From: Chloroflexota bacterium
Lineage (GTDB): Bacteria; Chloroflexota; Dehalococcoidia; SZUA-161
Length of the DNA stretch: 13,022 bases
Direction of reading: 5' to 3'
NCBI GenBank assembly: GCA_016865955.1
Contig: VGNW01000045.1
Coordinates: 1 to 13,022, forward strand
The first letter of the stretch is position 1. Each line of letters starts with the position of its first letter. The position numbers were made by a program, and so were the translations under genes. Below, piece after piece: positions 7,128-13,022 of the stretch. The notes below the pieces were generated by a model. That model was not told the DNA's origin and searched no databases. It saw only the letters and a list, made by a program, of their open reading frames with translations.

Positions 7128-7973
7128 ATGTATAAAATCCTGCACAGGGAAGACCTCACCCCTGAAATCCATCTTTTCGAGATAGCTGCCCCCGATGTGG
7201 CGAAGAAGGCTCAGGCGGGGCAGTTCGTTGTAATTCGGGCAGATGAGAAGGGTGAGCGTATTCCATTGACTATAGCCGATTGGAACCGGGAGAAGGGCAC
7301 GGTCACCGTGGTCTTCATGGAGGTGGGCAAGACGACACGCAGGCTGGCGACTGTGAAAGCCGGCGAGTATATCGCCAACTTCGCCGGACCTCTGGGCTTG
7401 CCCACACATATCGATAAATATGGCACGGTGGTCTGCGTCGCCGGCGGCTTCGCCATCGCCACTATCGTCCCCATCGCCCGCGCCATGAAAGCGGCGGGGA
7501 ACAAGGTTATCTCGATAATGGGGTTCCGCACCAAGAGCCTGGTGTTCTGGGAGGAGCGTCTGCGCAAGTACAGCGACGAGCTGATTGTGACCACCGACGA
7601 CGGCACCTATGGACACAAAGGAGTGGTCACTATCCCTGTCAAGGAGCTGCTTGAGAGCGGCAAGGAGAAGGTCGGACTGGTGGTCGCTATCGGGCCCACT
7701 GTGATGATGAAGTTCTCCTCGCTGACCACCAAGCCGTTCGGCGTGAAGACCATCGTCAGCCTCAATCCCATCATGGTGGACGGCACCGGCATGTGCGGCG
7801 TATGCCGCGTATCCATCGGCGGTGTTACTAAGTTCACCTGTGTGGACGGGCCTGACTTCGATGGACATCAGGTTGACTGGGACGAGCTTATGGCACGGCA
7901 GCGCACCTATCTCGATGAGGAGAAACAGTCTCTGGAGCAGTGGAAACAGAGCTGTAGCTGCGATAGGAGGTAA
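7128..7973 (+). CDS. nfnA: NfnA: FAD/[2Fe-2S] small subunit of bifurcating transhydrogenase
   Basis: This is the small subunit of NADH-dependent reduced ferredoxin:NADP oxidoreductase (also called SudB or 'sulfide dehydrogenase' beta). It couples NADH, NADPH and ferredoxin in the cytoplasm. The 281 residues follow the ferredoxin-reductase fold: FAD-binding RIPLT (44-48) and GPLG (87-90), nucleotide-binding VAGGFAIA (104-111), then the C-terminal cluster loop DGTGMCGVCRV with C223, C226 and C238. Asp218 fits the unusual Asp ligand described for this family. A short tail after residue 265 is rich in Glu, Gln and Ser. GGAGG lies 4 nt before the ATG. The nfnB ribosome site is embedded in the last codons, so the two are translated together. 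A dihydroorotate dehydrogenase electron-transfer subunit (PyrK) is the main alternative, but the adjacent nfnB argues against it. Confidence 0.93.
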   Translation: MYKILHREDLTPEIHLFEIAAPDVAKKAQAGQFVVIRADEKGERIPLTIADWNREKGTVTVVFMEVGKTTRRLATVKAGEYIANFAGPLGLPTHIDKYGTVVCVAGGFAIATIVPIARAMKAAGNKVISIMGFRTKSLVFWEERLRKYSDELIVTTDDGTYGHKGVVTIPVKELLESGKEKVGLVVAIGPTVMMKFSSLTTKPFGVKTIVSLNPIMVDGTGMCGVCRVSIGGVTKFTCVDGPDFDGHQVDWDELMARQRTYLDEEKQSLEQWKQSCSCDRR

Positions 7974-7979
7974 AGACCT

Positions 7980-9383
7980 GTGGCTGAAAAGTTAAATTTG
8001 AATCGTGTTTCGATGCCCAAGCAGGAGCCTCTGGTAAGGGCTAAGAATTTTAATGAAGTTGCTCTGGGATATGCGGCTGAGAACGCACTTTACGAGGCAG
8101 GGCGCTGCATTCAGTGCAAGAAGCGCCCCTGCGTTGCCGGCTGCCCCGTAGGCGTTGACATTCCTGAATTCATCCTGGCTTTGCGTGATAAAAATATGGC
8201 TGAGTCGGTGAGGATTCTGAAGAGCAAGAACGCTCTCCCCGCTATCTGTGGACGGGTCTGCCCCCAGGAGACCCAGTGCGAAGAGGTGTGTACGCTGGCG
8301 AAGAAGGGGGCTCCTGTGGCAATTGGGAGACTGGAACGCTATGTCGCCGACTGGGAGCTGTCTCAGCCAGCCAGCGCCAAGCCTAAACCGGAGATTGCCC
8401 CGCCCACAGGAAAGAAGATAGCGGTGGTCGGCTCAGGCCCCGCCGGTCTCACCGCAGCTGCCGACCTGGCGAAGCGAGGTCATAAGGTCACCATATTCGA
8501 GGCGCTGCATGTCGCCGGCGGCGTATTGATGTACGGCATCCCCGAGTTCAGACTGCCCAAGCAAATCGTGCAGGCTGAGGTGGACTATGTGAAATCGCTG
8601 GGCGTCGATGTGAAGCTGGATGCAGTAGTAGGCAAGATAGCGACCGTCGATGAGATACTGAAAGACGGATACCATGCCGTTTTTCTGGGCACTGGCGCGG
8701 GTTTACCCATGTTCCTGCGCATCCCCGGCGAGAACTACAACGGCATATATTCCGCTAACGAATTCCTCACCCGCACCAATCTGATGAAGGCATATCTCTT
8801 CCCTGAGTTCGATACGCCGATAAAGGTGGGCAAGAGGGTGGCGGTGATCGGCGCCGGAAACGTGGCTATGGACTCTGCCCGCTGCGCCTTGAGACTGGGT
8901 GCATCTGAAGTGTATATAGTCTATCGGCGCTCCCGTGCCGAGATGCCGGCAAGGGCGGAGGAGGCGGAGAACGCCGAGGAAGAGGGCGTTATCTTCAAGC
9001 TTCTAACCAATCCTGTGAGGTTCTTCGGCAACGATAAGGGCTGGGTCACTGGTATGGAATGCATCGAGATGGAGCTTGGCGAGCCCGATGCCAGCGGACG
9101 CCGTCGACCTGTGGAAAAGAAGGGCAGCGAGTTCAAGATGGAGGTCGATACCGTAGTGGTGGCTTTAGGCACCACACCGAACCCTCTGGTGCCCAAGACC
9201 ACGGCGGCGCTCGAGACCACCAAGCACGGCACAGTGGTGGCAGATGAGGCAACGGGCAAGACCGTCAAGGACCGTGTCTGGGCAGGCGGAGACGTAGTTA
9301 CCGGCGCTGCCACGGTCATCAGCGCCATGGGCGCCGGCAAGAGAGCATCCGAATCCATAGATACCTTCCTGAAAGGACAATAA
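7980..9383 (+). CDS. nfnB: NfnB: large FAD/[4Fe-4S] subunit (glutamate synthase small-chain-like)
   Basis: This is the large, electron-bifurcating subunit of the NfnAB transhydrogenase, related to the small chain of glutamate synthase. The 467 residues begin with two [4Fe-4S] motifs (C43, C46, C51, C55 and C90, C94, C100, C104). They continue with an FAD-binding GSGPAG (151-156), an NAD(P)-binding GAGNVA (291-296) followed by YRRSRAEMPA, and the closing FAD motif WAGGDVVTGAATVISAMGAG (434-453). The length matches NfnB/GltD-type proteins. The start is GTG 7980, with AGGAGG at 7965-7970 inside the end of nfnA and only 6 nt between the genes. With no glutamate synthase large chain nearby and nfnA directly upstream, the Nfn role is favoured over glutamate synthesis. 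A 28-bp palindrome follows at 9421. Confidence 0.93.
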   Translation: MAEKLNLNRVSMPKQEPLVRAKNFNEVALGYAAENALYEAGRCIQCKKRPCVAGCPVGVDIPEFILALRDKNMAESVRILKSKNALPAICGRVCPQETQCEEVCTLAKKGAPVAIGRLERYVADWELSQPASAKPKPEIAPPTGKKIAVVGSGPAGLTAAADLAKRGHKVTIFEALHVAGGVLMYGIPEFRLPKQIVQAEVDYVKSLGVDVKLDAVVGKIATVDEILKDGYHAVFLGTGAGLPMFLRIPGENYNGIYSANEFLTRTNLMKAYLFPEFDTPIKVGKRVAVIGAGNVAMDSARCALRLGASEVYIVYRRSRAEMPARAEEAENAEEEGVIFKLLTNPVRFFGNDKGWVTGMECIEMELGEPDASGRRRPVEKKGSEFKMEVDTVVVALGTTPNPLVPKTTAALETTKHGTVVADEATGKTVKDRVWAGGDVVTGAATVISAMGAGKRASESIDTFLKGQ

Positions 9384-9393
9384 GGGAAAGCGT

Positions 9394-9412
9394 TCAGCTA
9401 TCAGCGGTCAGC
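9394..9412 (+). repeat. Short tandem heptamer (TCAGCnn)
   Basis: TCAGC recurs at 9394, 9401 and 9408 with an exact 7-nt period, between the nfnB stop and the palindrome at 9421. No function is apparent. Confidence 0.5.
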
Positions 9413-9420
9413 AATCTGTA

Positions 9421-9448
9421 GTAGGGGCACGGCATGCCGTGCCCCTAC
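9421..9448. repeat. 28-bp perfect palindrome after nfnB
   Basis: The arms GTAGGGGC and GCCCCTAC enclose the core ACGGCATGCCGT, making a perfect 28-bp palindrome identical to the copy at 11889-11916. It lies 38 nt after the nfnB stop and probably also ends the nfnAB transcript, although the following bases are only moderately T-rich. Confidence 0.85.
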
Positions 9449-9452
9449 ATTA

Positions 9453-9481
9453 TTGACACATTTACTTACAGGTAATAAAGT
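9453..9481 (+). promoter_or_regulatory. Possible promoter of the ornithine cyclodeaminase-family gene
   Basis: A perfect -35 element TTGACA (9453-9458) is followed after 17 nt by TAAAGT (9476-9481), a 4-of-6 match to the -10 consensus. The predicted start near 9488 gives a leader of about 39 nt. It begins 5 nt after the palindrome, suggesting the gene is transcribed independently of nfnAB. Confidence 0.5.
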
Positions 9482-9526
9482 TCGTTAGAAGAATAGGTTA
9501 AATCATCGTTTGTGAGGAGCCCGGAT

Positions 9527-10489
9527 ATGTCCACAATGTTCTTGAGCAGAAGCGAAGTACGGGATTTACTCGATATGCGGGAGGTCATAGGGGCGGTGGA
9601 GCAGGCGTTCAAGGATTGGGCTCAGGGTAAAGCGAAGATGCCCACCAAATCGTACATGCTCGTGGAGAAGGGCGATTTTCGCGCCATGCCGGGAGCTATA
9701 CCGGGTGCGGCGGGTGTGAAATGGGTCAACGTGCACCTGGGGAATAGCAAACTGGGGTTGCCCTCGATTATGGCTATCTTAATTTACAGCGACCCTGATA
9801 CGGGCTATCCCCTGGCGATAATGGATGCTACCGATATCACAGCCTATCGCACCGGCGCCACGGCTGCCATCGCCTCCAAATACCTGGCGCGCAAGAACTC
9901 ACGTACGCTGGGACTGGTGGGTGCCGGACATCAGGCTTATACCCAGTTGATGGCACATGCCGGGCTATTCAAACTAAAGGAAATTAAAGCGTTCGATATC
10001 AAGAAAGAGGCTGTGGATAAGCTGATTAAGACTTTCCCGCAGCATCCGATAAAGGGCGGCTCTCTCGAAGATACCGTAGCCTCGGATATTGTGTGCACCA
10101 TTACGCCGGCGCGGGAGCCTGTGGTTAAAAAGGCATGGGTGAAGCCCGGTACGCATATCAACGCTATAGGCGCGGATGCCGAGGGCAAGGAGGAGTTGGA
10201 GCCTTCTATATTGAAGGAGGCGATGGTGGTAGTGGACGACATGAAGCAGTCTAGCCTGGCCGGCGAAATAAATGTCCCGGTAAGGAAGGGGCTGTATAAA
10301 GTCGAAGACGTATATGGAACTCTGGGCGAGGTCATCTCGGGCAAAAAACGAGGCAGGGCGGATGATAGGGCGATAACCATCTTCGATTCCACCGGTGTCG
10401 CTATAGAGGACATAGCTACAGCCCAACTGGTCTACAAGAAAGCCAAGGCAAAAGGCGGCTATCTGTCACGGGAGTTCGTCGAAGAATAA
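9527..10489 (+). CDS. Ornithine cyclodeaminase/mu-crystallin family NAD(P)-dependent enzyme
   Basis: Members of this family deaminate ornithine to proline, oxidise or form alanine, or reduce cyclic imines. The exact substrate cannot be read here. The 320-residue protein shows K65 (GVKWVN), R108 (AYRTGATAAIASKYLA), the Rossmann motif GAGHQA (132-137) and D217 in GADAEGKEEL, all matching key positions of ornithine cyclodeaminase. The C-terminal segment IFDSTGVAIEDIATAQ is also typical. I chose ATG 9527, with GAGGAG 7 nt upstream, over GTG 9512, which overlaps that ribosome site. It follows nfnB by 143 nt with its own likely promoter. A role in amino-acid metabolism, as alanine dehydrogenase or ornithine cyclodeaminase, is likely; a link to the redox genes is not shown. 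Confidence 0.9.
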   Translation: MSTMFLSRSEVRDLLDMREVIGAVEQAFKDWAQGKAKMPTKSYMLVEKGDFRAMPGAIPGAAGVKWVNVHLGNSKLGLPSIMAILIYSDPDTGYPLAIMDATDITAYRTGATAAIASKYLARKNSRTLGLVGAGHQAYTQLMAHAGLFKLKEIKAFDIKKEAVDKLIKTFPQHPIKGGSLEDTVASDIVCTITPAREPVVKKAWVKPGTHINAIGADAEGKEELEPSILKEAMVVVDDMKQSSLAGEINVPVRKGLYKVEDVYGTLGEVISGKKRGRADDRAITIFDSTGVAIEDIATAQLVYKKAKAKGGYLSREFVEE

Positions 10490-10491
10490 AA

Positions 10492-10522
10492 AAGGTGGCA
10501 CAGGGGTATTTTTCGTAGGGGC
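10492..10522 (+). repeat. Left copy of the island-flanking repeat (degenerate palindrome)
   Basis: The block begins AAGGTGGC and ends ATTTTTCGTAGGGGC, and matches 11867-11896 except for three substitutions and one extra base. Its GTAGGGGC arm continues as GACTTAC and lacks the matching right arm, so this palindrome is broken. It starts 3 nt after the stop of the preceding enzyme gene. Confidence 0.7.
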
Positions 10523-10594
10523 GACTTACTGAGCTTCCAGAATCCTAGATACTGGTTTGCTATTTGTCAACAATTCCTACTGTCCGATTCTCCT

Positions 10595-10858
10595 TTAATT
10601 TTGTCTCTTTAAGAGCTTCCTGAAAAATGGGCGACCAAACGCAAATGCAAAGCCAAAAATAATGATGACCGAAATATCTATGACGTGCCATAAACTATCT
10701 GAATTCCACGGATGGGTAAATTCCCAATACACTTGAAATAGGAAAGCCAAAAATATCAACCATGCTCCTAATTTGGCCATTGTGGTCGGAAGGCTGTCAA
10801 TTAGCATTAGACCACCCACTACTGCTATACCAGTCCAAACAAGGTCAATATGTGTCAT
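10595..10858 (-). CDS. Small integral membrane protein, unknown function
   Basis: I do not recognise this 87-residue protein. It appears to cross the membrane about three times (roughly residues 6-22, 28-46 and 57-76) and ends in a basic tail, RPFFRKLLKRQN, probably cytoplasmic. The segment EFTHPWNSDSLWH between the second and third helices is polar and rich in aromatics. GGGAGG lies about 9 nt before the ATG, which supports a real gene. A weak promoter match (TTGTTG, 17 nt, CATAAT, at 10914-10886 on the minus strand) precedes it. It sits in an AT-rich block unlike the neighbouring genes and shares its strand with the lipoprotein gene 120 nt upstream. Confidence 0.68.
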   Translation of the reverse strand: MTHIDLVWTGIAVVGGLMLIDSLPTTMAKLGAWLIFLAFLFQVYWEFTHPWNSDSLWHVIDISVIIIFGFAFAFGRPFFRKLLKRQN

Positions 10859-10978
10859 AGACCTCTACCTCCCTCAACCGTTTGGATTATGACAAAGAGA
10901 TATTAATACAACAATCCCATCAAGGTACTGATTTATCACGGTAATTTACTGCTATTGCGACATTCTACCCCTTTATGT

Positions 10979-11728
10979 TTAAGGCAAAGCTCCCCCGATG
11001 CAAGTACTCACTTTTATTCGTTTAGTAGTAGTCTTAGCGAAACTATTATCAAAAGTCCAACTATACATGCCTGTCATGGGTATCTCATATACTAACTGAT
11101 GAGTGTTTACTACTTTACCAGTGTCCAGAACTTTATTATCAATTGGATTTATGATGTAGAAGCGTATGTCATTGTCACCACCAACAACGGTGAAGGAGAT
11201 TTTTAAATATTGACCTGCCTCCAATCGCTTACCAAACGTTTTAGCCCAAGAAGGAGGCTCAATTGTTAAGTCCGATTCATAACAGCTCTCAATTGACGTT
11301 GGATTTGACTTGAGTGTAGGCCAAGGTTCAAGTGTTCTTCGTGGCGTATTCTCAATAGGGACATTCACTTTTACTGTATAAATGTGGCTTACGTCCTTGA
11401 ATTCGTAAGCATAATACTCGTCCTTAGATATGGGAAACAAAACATCTTTTGCAGCTAGTACGTTTATCTCAGGCTGATTCCAACTCACTGTTATACTAGA
11501 CCTAAATTGGTCTTTCTCATACAAGCGAACCGTATAATTAGTATTTGGTTGTGCTAAATCAGTGGGTCGCAACTGCACAACTATAGCGTATCGATACACA
11601 AAGGATACAGCCGTAACATACATTTCTTGGACAGTCGCAATATTCTCAGAGGATTCCTTGCACGCACTGAATGTAATAGATGACAGGATAAGACAGATAA
11701 CCAATAAAAAACACAACTTACATTTCAT
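10979..11728 (-). CDS. Putative lipoprotein, unknown function
   Basis: The 249-residue protein begins with a basic MKCK, a hydrophobic stretch (about 5-20) and FSAC with Cys23. This fits a type II signal peptide and lipid attachment, so it is probably anchored outside the cytoplasmic membrane. The mature part is rich in beta-type segments. The C-terminal half (about 140-245: SYESDLTIEPPSW-like start, YLKISFTVVGGDNDIRFYI, YSWTFDNSF) resembles small beta-sandwich domains of the emp24/GOLD-like kind, but I cannot assign a family. AAAGGAGAG lies about 11 nt before the ATG, a rather long spacing. Coding GC is near one third in places, against over half in gapA and mutS, which suggests different ancestry. 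Confidence 0.7.
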   Translation of the reverse strand: MKCKLCFLLVICLILSSITFSACKESSENIATVQEMYVTAVSFVYRYAIVVQLRPTDLAQPNTNYTVRLYEKDQFRSSITVSWNQPEINVLAAKDVLFPISKDEYYAYEFKDVSHIYTVKVNVPIENTPRRTLEPWPTLKSNPTSIESCYESDLTIEPPSWAKTFGKRLEAGQYLKISFTVVGGDNDIRFYIINPIDNKVLDTGKVVNTHQLVYEIPMTGMYSWTFDNSFAKTTTKRIKVSTCIGGALP

Positions 11729-11832
11729 GATTTGTTATTCTCTCCTTTTGTGACCTATTTTTGCTCGCTTGATGATAGGTTTAGGAGTCCTGCTGACTGG
11801 TTGTAATATGACCTTTATCTCTTGTAATCCTC

Positions 11833-11861
11833 TTGCGAGATTTTACCCCGATTCGTATAAT
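11833..11861 (+). promoter_or_regulatory. Rightward promoter candidate upstream of mutS
   Basis: TTGCGA (11833-11838) and a perfect TATAAT (11856-11861) are 17 nt apart. The nearest gene in this direction is mutS, 336 nt away across all the palindromes, so it is either a distant mutS promoter or drives only repeat RNA. Confidence 0.45.
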
Positions 11862-11866
11862 AACAC

Positions 11867-11896
11867 AAGGTGGCTATGGGGATTTTTCGTAGGGGC
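11867..11896 (+). repeat. Right copy of the island-flanking repeat
   Basis: This 30-nt block runs from AAGGTGGC to ATTTTTCGTAGGGGC and matches 10492-10522. Its end is the left arm of the intact palindrome at 11889-11916. The two copies are in the same orientation, about 1.37 kb apart, and bracket the AT-rich genes. Confidence 0.7.
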
Positions 11897-11916
11897 ACGG
11901 CATGCCGTGCCCCTAC
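11889..11916. repeat. 28-bp perfect palindrome, second identical copy
   Basis: It is base-for-base identical to 9421-9448: arms GTAGGGGC and GCCCCTAC with core ACGGCATGCCGT. It is followed by TTCTGTACTT, a weak terminator-like context. Confidence 0.85.
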
Positions 11917-11967
11917 TTCTGTACTTACCGAGGCGGTTTTAGTAAAATAGCCACAAGATAACAAGGA

Positions 11968-12024
11968 GGGTAGCCTGGAGCATCTGCTCCAGGCTCGGGT
12001 CGGAGCGGATGCTCCAACCTACCC
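11968..12024. repeat. Compound hairpin with alternative pairings
   Basis: GGGTAG (11968-11973) and CTACCC (12019-12024) are the outer arms. Inside, AGCCTGGAGCA (11972-11982) pairs with TGCTCCAGGCT (11985-11995), and GGAGC (12002-12006) with GCTCC (12011-12015). Alternatively GGAGCATC (11977-11984) can pair with GATGCTCC (12008-12015), so two folds exclude each other. The GTAG/CTAC edges recall the 28-bp palindromes. Confidence 0.65.
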
Positions 12025-12062
12025 CAGAGAAACAAATGAGTAGGAGTTTCACCCTCACCTAA

Positions 12063-12112
12063 CCTCTCCCGTTCACGGTGAACCGTTCAGGGTGAACCCG
12101 TCAAGGGAGAGG
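12063..12112. repeat. Stem-loop with two inner hairpins
   Basis: CCTCTCCC (12063-12070) pairs with GGGAGAGG (12105-12112). The loop contains two small perfect hairpins, GTTCACGGTGAAC (12071-12083) and GTTCAGGGTGAAC (12085-12097), which are near-copies of each other. The form resembles a small non-coding intergenic element of the REP or MITE kind. Confidence 0.6.
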
Positions 12113-12121
12113 AATTACAAA

Positions 12122-12180
12122 CCTCCCTCCCCTTGAGGGCTTCGCCGTGAGCTCAGCCGAACGGAGGGATTAGAGGGAGG
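12122..12180. repeat. Stem-loop adjoining mutS
   Basis: CCTCCCTC (12122-12129) pairs with GAGGGAGG (12173-12180). The interior contains TGAG/CTCA and TTCG/CGAA pairs. Its purine-rich right arm is the only Shine-Dalgarno-like sequence before mutS, about 15 nt from the ATG, so folding could in principle hide the ribosome site. Confidence 0.5.
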
Positions 12181-12197
12181 GGTAAACCACATCGGAA

Positions 12198-13022
12198 ATG
12201 ACCACACCGATTAGAAGCCAGTACCTCAGGATAAAACGAAGCTATCCGCAGGCTATCGTGTTCTTCCGGCTGGGCGATTTCTACGAGACCTTCGACGAGG
12301 ATGCCCGGCTGGTATCCAAAGAGCTGGAGATTACGCTCACCTCCAGGGAGATGGGCAAGGGGCAGCGCTATCCCATGGCGGGGATACCCTACCACGCGCT
12401 GGATAACTACCTGGCGAAGCTCATCAACAAGGGCTATAAGGTGGCTATCTGCGAGCAGATGAGCGAGCCCAAGCCGGGTAAAGGTCTGGTGGAGCGAGAC
12501 GTGGTCAGGGTAGTAACACCGGGCACGATTGTCGAGCCCAACCTGCTCGAGACCAGGACGAATAACTATCTGGCTGCCCTGATTGTGGAAAAAGAGCAGG
12601 CAGGCATTGCATATATTGACATAACGACCAGCGAGTTCGCCACCGCGCAGATTGCCGCTGAAAAAGCCCCATTGGAACTGGAGCGGCTGCGCCCCTCGGA
12701 GATTCTGCTGCCTCGAAATGCGCAGTTGCCCAGATCGGGGCTGCAAATCCCCACGACACAGCTCGACGACAGGTGGTTCGAGCTTGATGAAGCGCAGCAG
12801 ACCCTGATGGGCAATCTCGGCGTGTCGACGCTGGAAGGCTACGGCTGCGCCCATCTGCCGCTGGCTATCAGGGCGGCGGGCGCGATACTGCATTATCTGG
12901 AGGAGACGCAGAAGGGCGCGCTGGGGCAGATAAATAATCTCGCCACCTATTCCATTGAGTCGTTCATGACTCTGGACTCGCCGACACGGCGCAACCTGGA
13001 GCTGTTTCAAAGCAGCCGCCTC
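12198..13022 (+). CDS. mutS: DNA mismatch repair protein MutS (5' part, cut by window end)
   Basis: MutS recognises mismatched or looped DNA and recruits MutL. Only the first 275 codons are present, about a third of a usual 850-870-residue protein, and the frame is open to the last base. The N-terminal mismatch-binding motif GDFYE is at residues 26-30, with the conserved Phe28 and Glu30. It is followed by RYPMAGIPYHALDNYLAKLI and GYKVAICEQ, then the connector domain, ending at SPTRRNLELFQSSRL in the lever region. The ATPase domain lies outside the window. ATG 12198 is the only start after the in-frame TAA at 12183. The ribosome site is poor: GGGAGGGG lies 15 nt upstream and belongs to the preceding repeat. 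Codon and base use match gapA and the redox genes, unlike the AT-rich block to the left. Confidence 0.96.
   Translation, partial: MTTPIRSQYLRIKRSYPQAIVFFRLGDFYETFDEDARLVSKELEITLTSREMGKGQRYPMAGIPYHALDNYLAKLINKGYKVAICEQMSEPKPGKGLVERDVVRVVTPGTIVEPNLLETRTNNYLAALIVEKEQAGIAYIDITTSEFATAQIAAEKAPLELERLRPSEILLPRNAQLPRSGLQIPTTQLDDRWFELDEAQQTLMGNLGVSTLEGYGCAHLPLAIRAAGAILHYLEETQKGALGQINNLATYSIESFMTLDSPTRRNLELFQSSRL

Larger units (their letters stand above)
11729..12197. other. Repeat-rich gene-free gap before mutS
   Basis: No supportable gene lies in these 469 bases. The left 140 bases are AT-rich and hold the lipoprotein gene's upstream region and a rightward promoter match at 11833-11861. From 11867 on, the DNA is almost entirely inverted repeats: a 28-bp palindrome, a compound hairpin (11968-12024) and two larger stem-loops (12063-12112, 12122-12180). 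Confidence 0.7.

Noticed and set aside
7980..9383. Glutamate synthase small chain (GltD)
   Set aside because: No large chain is nearby and the gene is directly coupled to nfnA.
1235..11916. CRISPR array from repeated 28-bp units
   Set aside because: The copies are kilobases apart, perfectly palindromic and without regular spacers or cas genes.
12153..13010. 285-codon minus-strand reading frame
   Set aside because: It lies opposite the clearly recognisable MutS coding frame and has no motif of its own.

Overview
The window reads as a moderately GC-rich anaerobic bacterial chromosome segment. Its gene set is an oxygen-sensitive, flavin/iron-sulfur formate dehydrogenase, an Nfn-type bifurcating transhydrogenase, gapA, an ornithine cyclodeaminase-family enzyme and mutS. 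Together with the many GTAGGGGC-type intergenic palindromes this fits an uncultured sediment-type Chloroflexota (Dehalococcoidia-like) or a similar anaerobe. That assignment is inference from gene content and style; no rRNA gene is present to settle it.

Layout. 1-190: regulatory DNA with a good sigma70-type promoter. 191-1204 (+): glyceraldehyde-3-phosphate dehydrogenase. 1205-1392: convergent intergenic gap with three hairpins. 1393-6607 (-): operon nuoE-nuoF-fdhA, transcribed right to left from a near-consensus promoter at 6951-6923 through an unusually long (about 310 nt) leader. 6608-7127: divergent control region. 7128-9383 (+): nfnA-nfnB, preceded by a terminator-like hairpin. 9527-10489 (+): ornithine cyclodeaminase/alanine dehydrogenase-family enzyme. 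10490-11870: an AT-rich block with two minus-strand genes (small membrane protein, lipoprotein), flanked by two copies of a roughly 30 nt repeat. 11729-12197: repeat-rich gap. 12198-13022 (+): the first 275 codons of mutS, cut by the window end.

The central result is that fdhA is one gene interrupted by an in-frame TGA at 3030-3028. The TGA lies in the family's catalytic motif, directly before the conserved His, and is followed 12 nt later by a perfect 6-bp hairpin with a GGTCT loop. This matches the bacterial selenocysteine (SECIS) arrangement, so the gene encodes a 931-residue selenocysteine formate dehydrogenase and is not two genes or a pseudogene.

Taken together, NuoE-NuoF-FdhA would form a cytoplasmic complex exchanging electrons between formate/CO2 and NAD(P) (possibly also ferredoxin). 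The divergent NfnAB would balance NADH, NADPH and ferredoxin. The arrangement is what a formate- or Wood-Ljungdahl-using anaerobe needs, but the pathway is not otherwise visible here.
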